Below are positions 33,821 to 44,339 of a DNA stretch of 64,000 nucleotides, in pieces. The notes beneath the pieces were generated by a model. That model saw only the letters and a list, made by a program, of their open reading frames with translations. It was not told the origin of the DNA and made no database searches. Location of the stretch: positions 1-64,000 of the forward strand of contig SKCR01038933.1 of NCBI GenBank assembly GCA_019454045.1, given 5' to 3'. The first letter of the stretch is position 1. Every line of letters starts with the position of its first letter. The position numbers were made by a program, and so were the translations under genes. The stretch is from Zanthoxylum bungeanum. Lineage: Eukaryota; Streptophyta; Magnoliopsida; Sapindales; Rutaceae.

Positions 33821-35796
33821 TGACCAGTGCTTACACATGTGTATAATGCAAGAGCACCTATCGTTCAAGTAGTATAAAAAGTATCGATCCCACGAGGACT
33901 TAATACCTAAGCTATTAATTTTATGAGGTCAAATGATTACTAGTATCAAACAGGTTGATTGATTGATTTGAAATGGTTAAGATTTTAAATTTAAAAACAA
34001 GTAAATAAAATTGGACGAAGGTAGGTTTAAGAAAATTCAATATTAAAAACTATCTAGGGTTGTGAATCTTTCTAATATCTTTTAAAAGATGAAGTGGTTA
34101 TTTCATGTTTGTTTAATAAATCGGTTTACTAACCTGGAACACTAAATTATGTGAAAGCCTTTGTCGATGGTCAGACGCAAATACCCAGTTTAACCCAATT
34201 GAACCATATGTTTATGTCAACCAAATTATCTGGATTCATTAAGTATAAGTTCCAATTATGGCTACCCCGTCCGACAGGTATATGTCTATCCTGTAAGGAA
34301 ATCTATTAAAGGGTTATCTATCCTCAAGGAAGATCGTGGGCTATTAAGTCTAAAGCTGAAACCTAAAATTCATTTGTCAAGTTTATTTTAGATTTACCAT
34401 ATCAATCTTATTAGTGGCCAATTAACAAGACGCATTAAGCTTAAGACTTAATAAGTAAAACTTTAAATTACCCAAACTATAAAATAACCCCTTATAGACC
34501 GGTGATATTAAAATTCATCACAACCCCAGATAACTAACTTAGTTACAACATATAACTAGGGCTAGTAAAAACTTGAAAGTAAAAGACATAAAGTAAAAAT
34601 GCTGAAAAGTAATTGTGGTAAAGTAAAAGCTGAAAAGTAAATTACAATAAAATAAAATGCTAAGGTAAAAGGATCAACTTTTACTATTTACTATTTAGAT
34701 ATCTCCCTTAATATAATCTATTAACTTGTGATTATTTTACCAACCATCCACATAGGCGGTAACCTGATTAAGTCAAATTAAGTCTAACCAGCAATAAAGG
34801 CGGAACCAAAATAAACCTGCCATATAGGCGGTAAGAAAATTTAATTACCAACCGACCAATCTGGCAGTATCCTTGATTAGTCACGTTTAAACCAGATTAA
34901 AATGAATTACCAACCGACCAATATAGCGGTATCCTTTTTAAGTCAAATTTTAAATAGTGAATATATTATTTTTAAGGGAGATTAATCTAAATAGCAATAG
35001 TAAAATAATTACCTTTCACCCTAGCAGAGAAAGTTACCTCTTCATGGTGAATAGTAAAAACTGTAAAAAGTAAAGAAAGTAAATTACTATTATTACAGAA
35101 CGTAATAAAAATTAATTACAAAACTAAAATTTAAAAGAAACTAGATAGAAAACTCCATATTTACATCAGAGACATTAGAGAGGAGGTACATCTGAAACTG
35201 AAACCTCGAGCTCAATTTATAGGCGCGGATAGGCTCTGGGCATCGCGACGCCAAAGGTTATAGCATTACGACGCCGGTCTCTTTTGGCGTGGCACGCTGA
35301 GGGCTTGACACGTAACGATTTTGGATAAGGAGATGAGACGACACGTGGCAAGGCGGCTGAGAGCTCAATTATTATGCTGACGTGGCACTGACATGACGAA
35401 ATAGAGTGTCGGCATCGTAGGATTGTGACCGTGGCACACTGTGATTGGTTGATGATGATGTGGCGATGATGTGGCACTTTGACTTAGTCAACAATTGATG
35501 TGGATGATGACATGGCGATGACATGGAGTGACACGTGGCACACGTGGCAATGGCGATTGTCGACACCGTAGGATGATGACACGTGGCACGACGTATGTTA
35601 GCAAAGCGGTTGTGATAGTGACACGTGGCACGGCGCACATTAGCAAAGTCAAATTTCTCAGATTCTGACATGTGGAGCCGACGCACGTTATCTACAAAAT
35701 AGCACAAAACACATCAAAATATTCACAAAACTCAAGAAACTATACAAAATTTTAGGTCAAATGAGTGGGAAATAGTGATATAATTACCACTCATCA
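33821..35796 (-). repeat. 5' LTR of Athila D (1976 bp)
   Basis: It pairs with 26913-28994. The TATA box is on the minus strand at 35215-35221. Five CACGTGGC motifs lie upstream of it (35342, 35532, 35541, 35580, 35622). Confidence 0.92.
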
Positions 35797-35801
35797 CATT
35801 T

Positions 35802-36338
35802 GCAAAAGTGTTGGAGCAGATGCCCAGCTATGTCAAATTCATGAAAGATATTTTGTCAAGAAATTAAAGATTGGGAGATTACGAGACTGTAGCATTGACA
35901 GAAGAATGTATCGCCAATATTCAGAGGAAGCTTCCCCCAAAGTTGAAGGATCCTGGCAGTTTCACCATTCCTTGCACCAAAGGAGAACATTACTTCGGTA
36001 AGGCTTTATGTGATTTAGATGCTAGTATTAACTTGATGTCTTTATCTATTTATAGGAAACTACAGATTGGAGAAGCAAAGCCCACCTCAGTCACTCTGCA
36101 ACTTACTGACAAATCACTCATATTTTCGAGAGGGGTAGTGGAAGATGTGCTGGTCAAAGTCGACAAATTCATTTTCCCAACAGATTTCATTATCCTTGAC
36201 ATGGATGAAGATAAAGGACGTACCTATCATCCTCGGGAGACTATTCATAGCTACAGGTCGACCAATCATTGATGTACAAAAAGGTGAACTAACCATGAGG
36301 GTGCAGGGCTAAGAAGTAACATTCAATGTTTTCAAAGC
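35802..36338 (+). pseudogene. Athila C protease (damaged)
   Basis: It continues element C after the D insertion: LEQMPSYVKFMKDIL, then an open frame 35871-36272 with PGSFTIPC, the active site as DLDAS (36012-36026; the usual Gly after the catalytic Asp-Leu is Asp), RGVVEDVLVKVDKF and FIILDMDED. A frameshift near 36215 precedes TGRPIIDVQKGEL. The same region in D keeps DLGAS. Confidence 0.82.
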
Positions 36339-38090
36339 CATGAAATTTCCTAATGACGAAACAGATGAGGAATGTTTCAGACTTGATGTAATAGATAGTA
36401 TCATCCAGAACACAGATGCAATGCAACTTTCTACTAACAAACTTGAAGCATGCATCACCAACATGATTGACAGAGAATTAGATGATGATATTCTGGAATG
36501 TATCAACTATCTTGATGAAGTCTCTCGCTTCAGATCGACTCCACAAATAGAAAGCTTGGAACTACCGAAAAATGAATGAATCAAGCCTTCGATTGAAGAA
36601 CCACCGCAATTGGAACTAAAGCCACTTCTGAGCCATCTCAGGTATGCATACTTGGAAAACTCTTCTGATTTACCTGTGATTATTTCTTCGTCGCTAACAT
36701 GGGTGCAGGAAGATAAGTTCTTGAGAATGTTACGTGAACACAAGAGAGCTATTGTCTGGACTATAGCAGATATTTGAGGCATCAGTCCATCTTTTTGGAT
36801 GCACAAAATCCTAAAGAACGACGAGTACAAAGCCACAGTAGAGCATCAACGAAGGCTGAATCCAATCATGAAAGAAGTTATGAAGAAAGAAATCATCAAA
36901 TGGTTGGATGCAAGCATCATCTACCCCATCTCTGACAGTTCTTGGGTGAGTCTTATGCAATGTGTACCCAAGAAAGGAGGAATGACTATAGTCACAAATG
37001 GAAAGAACGAGCTGATTCCAACAAGGATAGTGACTCAATGGAGAGTGTGTATGGACTATAGAAAGCTGAATAAAGCAACACAGAATGATCATTTCCCGCT
37101 ACCATTCATTGACCAAATGCTAGACAGATTGGCGGGACATGATTTCTACTATTTTCTGGATGTCTACTCGGGGTACAATCAGATTGCCATTGCCCCACAA
37201 GATCAGGAGAAAACCACTTTCACATGCCCGTATGGTACTTTTGCTTTCCGCAGGATGCCATTTGGACTCTGTAATGCTCCTGCCACATTTCAACGATGCA
37301 TGATGGCCATCTTTTCAAATATGACAGAATAAATCATGGAAGTCTTCATAGATGACTTCTCAGTATTTGGAGACTCGTTCGACCACTACTTGTAAAATCT
37401 GGAAAATATGTTACAAATATGTGAAGATACCAACCTGGTTCTCAACTGAGAGAAATGCCACTTCATGGTGCAGGAAGGCATTGTCCTGGGACACCGGATC
37501 TCACAAAAGGGAATCGAGGTAGACAAACCAAAGATCGAGACAATAGAAAAATACCTCTACCATCATTTGTCAAAGGGATTCGAAGTTTTCTCAAGATTTT
37601 ATTGGAGATTCATCAAAGACTTCTCCAAGATTGCTAAACCATTATGCAATGTGCTGGAGAAAGACATATCGTTCCACTTCACCAAAGAATGCAACCATGC
37701 TTTCGAGATCTTGAAACAGAAGCTGGTCTCTGCCCTCATCATAGTAGCACCAGATTGGACGCTCCAATTTGAAGTGATGTGTGATGCTAGTGATTTTGTT
37801 GTAGGTGCAGTTTTGGGATAACGTAAAGCGAATATTTTTCACACCATGTACTATGCCAATAAAACTTTGAATGAAGCACAACTCAACTACATAACAACTG
37901 AAAAGGAGTTACTCGTAGTTGTGTTTGCTTTTGATAAATTTTGCTCCTATTTGCTGGGTCCCAAAGCGGTGTTCAACACATATCATTTAGCAATCAAATA
38001 CCTGATCACAAAGAAAGATGCCAAGCCCAGAAAGTCCCATGGTATGCTGACTATGTAAACTACATAGTATCGGAAAAATGGCAGTTGGAA
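36339..38090 (+). pseudogene. Athila C reverse transcriptase and RNase H (damaged)
   Basis: The linker 36340-36579 (acidic, with ECFRLDV) leads to RT at 36799-37332: VCMDYRKLNKATQNDHFPLP, YYFLDVYSGYNQI, PYGTFAFRRMPFGLCNAPAT. Then come the catalytic FIDD motif (37345-37356), LGHRIS, the thumb/connection and RNase H with FEVMCDASD and TTEKELLVVVFA. In-frame stops occur after NMTE (37330), in DHYL, before EKCHF and after GAVLG, several explained by single base changes. RT and RNase H copy the element RNA into DNA; this copy is dead. Confidence 0.88.
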
Positions 38091-38099
38091 TAGACACAT

Positions 38100-39260
38100 C
38101 AGCAACGAAAGAAATTTTTCAAATAAGTCAAGTATTATGTCTGGGATGAGCTGTACCTATTCAAATGTTGTGTTGATCAGTTATTATGGTGTTGTGTACC
38201 ACATGAGGAGGTTAATAGTGTCCTGCAGCATTGTCATTCATCACCATATGGCGTACACTTCATCGAAGACAAAACCACAGCCAAAGTGTTGCAATCAAGT
38301 TTGTTCTGACTCACTTTGTTTAAAGATGCTCATTTATTCGTTCTTCAATGTGACAGGTGCCAGAGAACGAGAAATATTTAACAGACCTCTTCAAAGCATT
38401 CTCGAAGTGGAGATATTGGATGTATGGGAGATTGATTTTATGAGACCCTTTGTTCCATCATATGGAAACATGTACGTCCTGGTTGCAGTAGACTATGTCT
38501 CCAAATGGGTTGAAGCAACAGCACTACCATCGAATGATTCCAAAGTGGTGTTAAAATTCCTCAAAAAGAATATTTTCACTCGCTTCGGAACACCGTGAGC
38601 AATCATCAGAAATTGTGTCACACACTTTTGCAACAGATACTTCGATGCACTCATAGCCAAATACAAAGTTACTCAAAAAGTTGCCACTGCTTACCATCCG
38701 CAGTCTAGTGGTCAGGTTGAAGTTTCCAACAGAGAAATCAAAAGAATCCTAGAGAGAACAATTGGATCAACAAGGAGAGACTGGTCTACAAAATTGGATG
38801 ACGTATTATGGGCCTACCAGACAGCTTACAAGACACCCATTGGAACGTCCCCATATCGATTGGTGTTTGGGAAAGCATTCCATCTGCCTGTGGAGCTCGA
38901 ACATAAAGCGTATCGGGCACTGAAGAAGCTCAATTTTGATCTGCAAGCAGCGGGGAGAAACAGCTATTATAATTGAATGAATTAGAGGAATTTCATCTTC
39001 ATGCTTATGAGAATGCCAAACTGTACAAAGAAAAGACCAATAAATAGCATGATAAAAAAATAGTGCGCAGACAACTGGAACCAAGGTAGCAGGTGTTGTT
39101 ATACAACTCAAAGTTGAAACTTTTCCCTGACAAACTGAAATCACGGTGGTCATGTCCATTTGTGATTACCCAAGTGCTACCCAACGGAGTAGTTGAGATA
39201 CATAACCCCAACTCTAACAACGCATTCAGGGTCAACAGCCAACGTGTCAAGCACTATTAG
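38100..39260 (+). pseudogene. Athila C integrase (damaged)
   Basis: The core is at 38401-38976: the first catalytic Asp in [24 protein letters not shown] followed by a stop, then a second-Asp segment reading RNCVTHF (family consensus has SDGGTHF, so the catalytic Asp is lost) and [18 protein letters not shown] with the catalytic Glu. [20 protein letters not shown] follows. The C-terminal segment (LEEFHLHAYENAKLYKEKT, KSRWSCPFVI, QRVKHY) runs to about 39260 with stops. The same tail is what D retains. Confidence 0.87.
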
Positions 39261-39438
39261 GGAGAATCATTTGAGCGACAAAAAGAGAGTATCACACTGG
39301 CTGATCCAGCCTAACGTTTGGGCAGTTATGTCTAGCTGAAGATGTTAAACTTAGCGCTAGTAGGGAGGCAACCCATGCAATTTGTGTATATATTGAGATA
39401 TTGTGTGTTTAATTTTTGTAGGAAAAATCACAGATAAG

Positions 39439-39990
39439 ATGGAGGAAACTCTCGCAAAACTTCACAAGCATTTTCCTTTTCTCCCTCAAAACTCTCTGAT
39501 GAAAGTCTACAAAGCACGCATTTAAAGAATGAGGCTTCTCATGATCCAAGATATTCCTAGTAATATTCATTGGATAATTGAAGCACGAGTCCGCTTGGCA
39601 GGTGAGTCATCTGACTCTTTCATTTCATTTCTACCTGGTTTAGGAATAAGCATCTATACTAAGAAAAGAATAGCTAAACGATTAGGTGTTTGTTATAAAT
39701 ATGCACGTTGTACATGCAATTCTCGTTGTCGTCCTTTAGGAATGGTGTTTGATAATCACGAAGATAAAATAAAATTTATTAGGGATTGCATAAGTAAAGA
39801 GTCTTTAGATGACATATCATTGACTCTTGAGATGCATTCTAGTGGATATTTATATCACGCAATTCACAATTTACATACACAGTTTCGAATAGAAAGACAA
39901 TAATTGAGTTTCGGGAATCTGACTTTAAACGACCATGTTTGCCAATTTATAAGAAAATTGGATGGGAAGCTTGTCCTTGACCCATAAAGG
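39439..39990 (+). pseudogene. ORF-X of Athila C (damaged)
   Basis: The start ATG at 39439 gives MEETLAKLHKHF; a stop follows ARI (39522), then open frame 39529-39903 continues with MRLLMIQDIP, HWIIEARVRLAGESSDSFIS, LPGLG, a CNSRC cysteine group, RPLGMVFDNHEDKI and HSSGYLYH. The frame closes at 39903 and further on at KLVLDP. It is homologous over its whole length to ORF-X of D. A pyrimidine-rich TTTTTGTAG (39414-39422) upstream could be a splice acceptor. Function is unknown. Confidence 0.75.
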
Positions 39991-40237
39991 TCATTCAAGC
40001 CGTTAATTTCATTGTCTTTAACTAATTATTGTGATTTGATTTGTTATTTTCTTTTAGTCTCAGCGACAAGATCCAGACTTTTTGACTTTCATAATTTAAT
40101 TTAATGTTCAACTAATAATTATCATTTGGCAGGTACTAGTGCTATTATTACTCACCATTTTTCAGGATCTATAAATTCAGCTCGTCATTGCTCTCTTCGA
40201 CACATCCAGATTAGAAAAAGAGTAAAGAAAATAAAAA

Positions 40238-40883
40238 ATGGAAGCAACTTCAAGAAGACAAGTCATGAATATCTGTGTGTTTTATGGGACTAGTTTTGGA
40301 TCTAAGCCAGAATTTGTTGAGGGAGCAAAAGAATTGGGTAGAGTCATGGTAGAGAGAAATATGCACTTAATATATGGCGGTGGTAATCTTAGACTGATTG
40401 GATACATTTCAAATGCCGTAAAGGAAGGAGGTAGTCAAGTTATAGGAATCATCCCAAAACTTTTGGCGGACGCAAATCTTATCGGACAATCAAACAGAGA
40501 GGAATGCATTGTATTAGGTATGTTCGAACGACTTATTGAAATGATTTATCGAGCTGATGCTTTTATTGCTTTGCCAGGTGGCTTGGGCACGATGGAGGAA
40601 ATTTTCACAGTGGGCGAACTTGAACATACATCAGAAACCAATTGGACTGTTTAATGTTGATGGATTCTTTGACTTTCTTTTTGTGTTTCTTGAAGATGCC
40701 AGGAGAAATGGGTTCCTTTCAAAACCCGTAAAAGATATCCTTTTCACTACCAAAACAACCAATAATTTAATTGACCAACTCTTGACGTTTGAACTAAATA
40801 TTGACCTTATCCTTTCCAAGTTGAACTGGTCTGATAAAGATCGTGGTAAGAAGCGTAGGATAAATATTGATCTTAACCTTTAG
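40238..40883 (+). pseudogene. LOG-like cytokinin phosphoribohydrolase gene in Athila C (one frameshift)
   Basis: The first frame (MEATSRRQVMNICVFYGTS, 40238-40654) includes ERNMHLIYGGGN, GGSQVIGIIPKLL, FERLIEM and [18 protein letters not shown], the LOG signature with its catalytic Glu and the upstream Arg. Near 40610 about seven bases present in D are missing; the second frame (to 40883) then reads WANLNIHQKPIGLFNVDGFF, which is the LOG continuation, through SKLNWSD to the tail DRGKKRRINIDLNL. The uninterrupted protein would be about 215 residues, normal for LOG. It has no introns. The family Lys after the Arg (RKAEM in plant LOGs) is Leu here. It lies after ORF-X and before the internal PPT. 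Confidence 0.9.
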
Positions 40884-40950
40884 TTTTCTTTTTAAATGTA
40901 CAATTCCACGCTAACCAGGTATTGTCTTCTAAACTTTTCTTCTTCTTTTT

Positions 40951-40990
40951 AGACATTGGGGACAATATCTCAATTAGGTTTGGGGAGGGG
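40951..40990 (+). other. Internal polypurine tract with hairpin, Athila C
   Basis: AGACATTGGGGACAATATCT (one mismatch in an 8-bp stem) is followed by AGGTTTGGGGAGGGG. It stands about 1.2 kb before the true PPT, at the end of the coding module. Confidence 0.75.
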
Positions 40991-42160
40991 AATAGTTGAC
41001 TAGTATCTTATTTTTATTTTTCTTTGTGTTGTTGTTGCTTTGATTATTTTTATTCAAAAAAATTGTTTTGATTTTTATTTTTTTTTAACTTGACTAACGA
41101 GGTGGAATTGTGTTTGAGATAGGTGTGTAAGGAGTTTCCACTCCTGAGACATATCTCAGCCTAATTCGTAACAAGTTAATTTTTGTTTATTTCATTTTGT
41201 ATTATTTAAATTCATGAATTCTCCATAATATTGACTAAATTGGATCTTCATATGCTCACTTGACAGTTATTATCAACATACATGGTAACATACGAACATG
41301 GGTTGTAAGTGAAAGTTTGTAATATTCAGTACTCTAGTTTATTGGAATAAATACTTAAAAGCAATGGAATAAAAAAATGTGTATATAAATAATTAACCAT
41401 GCTTTTACTTAGTAACCGGAAATCTTGCATCAGTAAGCAGTGATTATTCGTGTCAAACGGAAAAACCTGAGTTAATAATAATAAATTTTCTATTTAGTAA
41501 CCAGACGTCTTGCCTTAGTAAGTAGTGATTGTTCGCATCAAACGGTAGAACTTTTAACATCTGAGATTTGAGTAATTAAGTCCGTAGGGGTGTCTTAACA
41601 CCTAGTGCCCTAAAGCCAACTGGTTTGGGAGTCACCAAAGCTCGTACAAGGATTGGAGATGTTATAAAAAATAAGAAAATAAATAAAAATAAAAATAAAA
41701 AATATCCATTGCCAAAAAGGTATGAATTATGATATAACTTTAGGACAAAAATATTACTCTCTTTTCAACTACACTTATGAATATTGTGAGGCACAATAAT
41801 TTGATTAATACCTTATTGGTTGTGTATATGAAGAATGGTAAAAAGAATCAGAGAATTTACTTATTTGATAATTTAGAAAGAAAGAAAACAACTATTAACT
41901 TGGATAAGAATTTCACTTGTTTAGTCGCTAACTTGTTTATCTTTTTATTTTGTTTTGTGTGATTGACGTTTGTGGGTATCGTCGCTGTAAGCCCTCACGA
42001 GACTATAACTCGTCCACTAGGGATACCTAGGGGTTTAAAGATTTGTTACATACGCTAAATGCAACCGTGATCCCTACGAAAGTGGCTTAGTTTTATTTCT
42101 TTTTAAAGTTATTTATTGCATTTTATTTTATTTGTTTTGCTCGGGGACTAGCAAAATATT
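40991..42160 (+). other. 3' UTR of Athila C
   Basis: Non-coding. It contains a diverged tandem pair with AGTAACCRGA...CTTGC, AGTAAGYAGTGATT and CAAACGG (about 41409 and 41516), the segment CACCTAGTGCCCTAAAGCCA (41598-41617) found twice in D, and the conserved hairpin block 41970-42090. Small ORFs here look accidental. Confidence 0.7.
41970..42090 (+). other. Conserved hairpin block in Athila C 3' UTR
   Basis: It contains CACGAGACTATAACTCGTCC (stem ACGAG/CTCGT), CACTAGGGATACCTAGGGG, GCATTTAGCG (in reverse) and CTACGAAAGTGGCTTA. It is conserved, reverse-complemented, in D (29069-29190) and E (58189-58304), far better than flanking sequence. Confidence 0.75.
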
Positions 42161-42173
42161 AGGTTTGGGGGTG
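42161..42173 (+). other. Polypurine tract of Athila C
   Basis: AGGTTTGGGGGTG lies directly before the 3' LTR start TGAAGAGCGG. Confidence 0.85.
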
Positions 42174-44330
42174 TGAAGAGCGGAAAATATATCAATATTT
42201 ACCGCCCCTTTTACTTAATATTTTGTATAGTTTCTCGGATATTGTGAATATTTTGATATGTTTTGTGTTATTTTGTAGATCAATAAAATATCGGAACTCG
42301 CTGGAATCAAATCGAGGCTAAAACGGTGAAAAACGGATGAAAAATGGCCAAATGGAAAATTTATTGTTCCCGCGTCACGATGCGCAAGCTTCAACGCGTT
42401 ACGACGCCTGGCCAATCATTCAGTTGCCAATACGCGTCATCACATGCGTCATCACTGAGTCATTGTGACATCAGCATAATTATTAATCTGCCGACAGCCG
42501 TCATTTACTGTAGTGCACGCCGCGACGAGCAAGCCCTCTACGTCGCGACGCGCACCAATTTCGATGCCTATAAATTGAAGTTGAAATCAGAGGAATCTCC
42601 ATACTTTCTTCTGGGGAATTTCCTTAGAATACTAAGAAGAGAGTATCTTGTTTGTTTAATTTTAATTTTCTTGTATTTAATTTTTATTTTAGTAATAAAA
42701 CTTTGTTTGTTTTACTTAAAGCATGAGTAGGTAATTTGCTGGGGTGAAATGTGAAACTTTTATTATGATAGTTTAGATTAATCTCCCTTATTTATAATAT
42801 ATAAATTATCTTAAAACCTGACTTAATTGGATACCGTCTTTATGGTCGGTTGGACTTAATTAAATTAATTTTAACCTGACTTAATTGGATACCGCCTTTA
42901 TGGTCGGTTGGAATTAATTAAAATATGAATTAATCAGGATACCGCCTATATGGTCGATTGGTAATATAATACAAATTTATATATTATAATAAATTATATT
43001 TCTATATTGGAAATAATAAAAGTGGATCCTCTAACCCCAACATTTTATTTCATTGTTGTAATTTTTTCTTTTTAGTTTTCAGCTTGTTTTATGATGTTTA
43101 GTTTATTTTTGTCTTTAGTAGTCCTAGATATGTATTGTAACTAGGGATGGCAGCGGGTAGTGTTTGGTGCGGGTTTGTCATTACCAAACTCGTACCCGCA
43201 TATGTGACCAAATTACCAAACCCGCACCATACCCGCTGCGGGTTTTAATTTTCATTACCAAACCCGCACCCGCATATGTGAACAAATTACCAAACCCGCA
43301 TTGGTACCTAACAGATTTTTTGCAGGTTTGGTAATTTGTTCAAAAATTTATCGAAATTTTTGATATGTATCGTGAATAAAAATGTACAAAAACGTATAAC
43401 AGTGTCAAAAATTTTATATAAGTGACCCACCTAATGAGAAAAATACTTTTGTTTGAATAGAATATAATTGCATAAAAATATTTATGTAGAGAAAATATTT
43501 TTGTTTGGTATATCAATTTTGTTGCAAATAACACGTTTAAAGTTTAAACACTTGTCTGGACTTCTAATATGAGAACTCATGTTTCAAATTGCAGAAGCAA
43601 TCATAGGAAGAAATCCAATTGAGCAAATACATCATGCCAGCAGAATCATCAGATAAAGAAGCAGTGAAAATAATTCATATGTGCTCCTCTTATTGTAACA
43701 GTTTACAAGTAGTCCACACTTACACAAGTAAATGAAATTCACTGAAAAAAGTATTCACAACTGAACTTTTTTAACAAAACCTGAAAAAGATTAAAAGAAA
43801 CTTGAAATTGCAGACTATTTAGATTGAGGCAGGAATTAGATTTCTTGGTGTGCAGGTTAATTAAAAAATTGATTTTGCGGGTATGCGGGTACCCGCTGTG
43901 GCTACCCGCATATTTTACTAAAATACCAAACTCGCACCGCACCCGCAGTGGGTTCTGCTTTAAATTACCAAACCCGCACCGCACCAACTAATATATTTAC
44001 CAAACCTTACCCATTGCGGGCGGGTTTGCGGGTAAGCGGGTAAAATTCCCATCCCTAATTGTAACTAAATACGTTGTCTATGGTTGTGATGAAAACCAAT
44101 ATCAATGATTTAATAAGTTGACTTTTCTTAGGTCTTGTGTGATGTTTTGGTTTATTTATTGAGTCTAGTTCTTAATACTTCTTGTTAATTGGCCATTAAT
44201 AAGATTGATTAGGTAAACTTGAAATGAACTTGGAAAATGGATTATAGGTTTAGCCGTAGACTCACTAGCTCATGATCTCACATTCACTTTAGAGATTTCC
44301 TTCCAGGATAGGAATATACCTGTCAGGCGT
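42174..44330 (+). repeat. 3' LTR of Athila C (truncated, with hAT insertion)
   Basis: It matches the 5' LTR 17360-18443; the TATA box is at 42569-42575. It keeps about 160 bases (about 42285-42445) missing in the 5' LTR. The hAT element at 43142-44057 interrupts it. Similarity ends after GTCAGGCGTGGGTA, where a different LTR begins at about 44340. Confidence 0.88.
43142..44057. mobile_element. Non-autonomous hAT element (916 bp) in the Athila C 3' LTR
   Basis: The ends are TAGGGATGGC and, inverted, GCCATCCCTA-like (right end CCCATCCCTA). The 8-bp target duplication ATTGTAAC is at 43134-43141 and 44058-44065, and the 5' LTR of C shows the unoccupied site (ATTGTGAC, about 18168). Subterminal regions carry many copies of ACCAAACCCGCA in both orientations. 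No transposase is encoded. Confidence 0.92.
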
Positions 44331-44339
44331 GGGTATTCA

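Larger units (their letters stand above)
26913..35796 (-). mobile_element. Non-autonomous Athila element D carrying ORF-X and a LOG-like gene
   Basis: The 8.9-kb minus-strand element is flanked by the direct repeat CATTT (26908-26912 and 35797-35801), with LTRs starting TGATC and ending ATCA. In minus order: 5' LTR (35796-33821), PBS, gag with an internal deletion, protease fused to the integrase tail, ORF-X, LOG-like gene, internal PPT, 3' UTR, PPT, 3' LTR (28994-26913). RT, RNase H and the integrase core are missing. It is inserted in the gag-protease region of element C. Confidence 0.92.
17360..44330 (+). mobile_element. Athila-lineage element C with nested insertions
   Basis: It has a 5' LTR (17360-18874), PBS, gag, protease, RT-RNase H, integrase, ORF-X, a LOG-like gene, a 3' UTR, a PPT and a 3' LTR (42174 to about 44330). 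It is interrupted by Tat element B (20490-26815) and Athila element D (26913-35796), both in the gag-protease region, and by an hAT element in the 3' LTR (43142-44057). Removing the insertions leaves about 10.8 kb, a normal Athila size. Every ORF is damaged. The 3' LTR stops at about 44330, where it would match 5' LTR position 18443; its last 430 or so bases are absent. Confidence 0.88.

Noticed and set aside
40238..40883. LOG segment as a host gene into which Athila inserted nearby
   Set aside because: The same intronless gene with the same neighbours (ORF-X, splice-like motifs, internal PPT) occurs in a second element at 30299-30945, so it belongs to the element.
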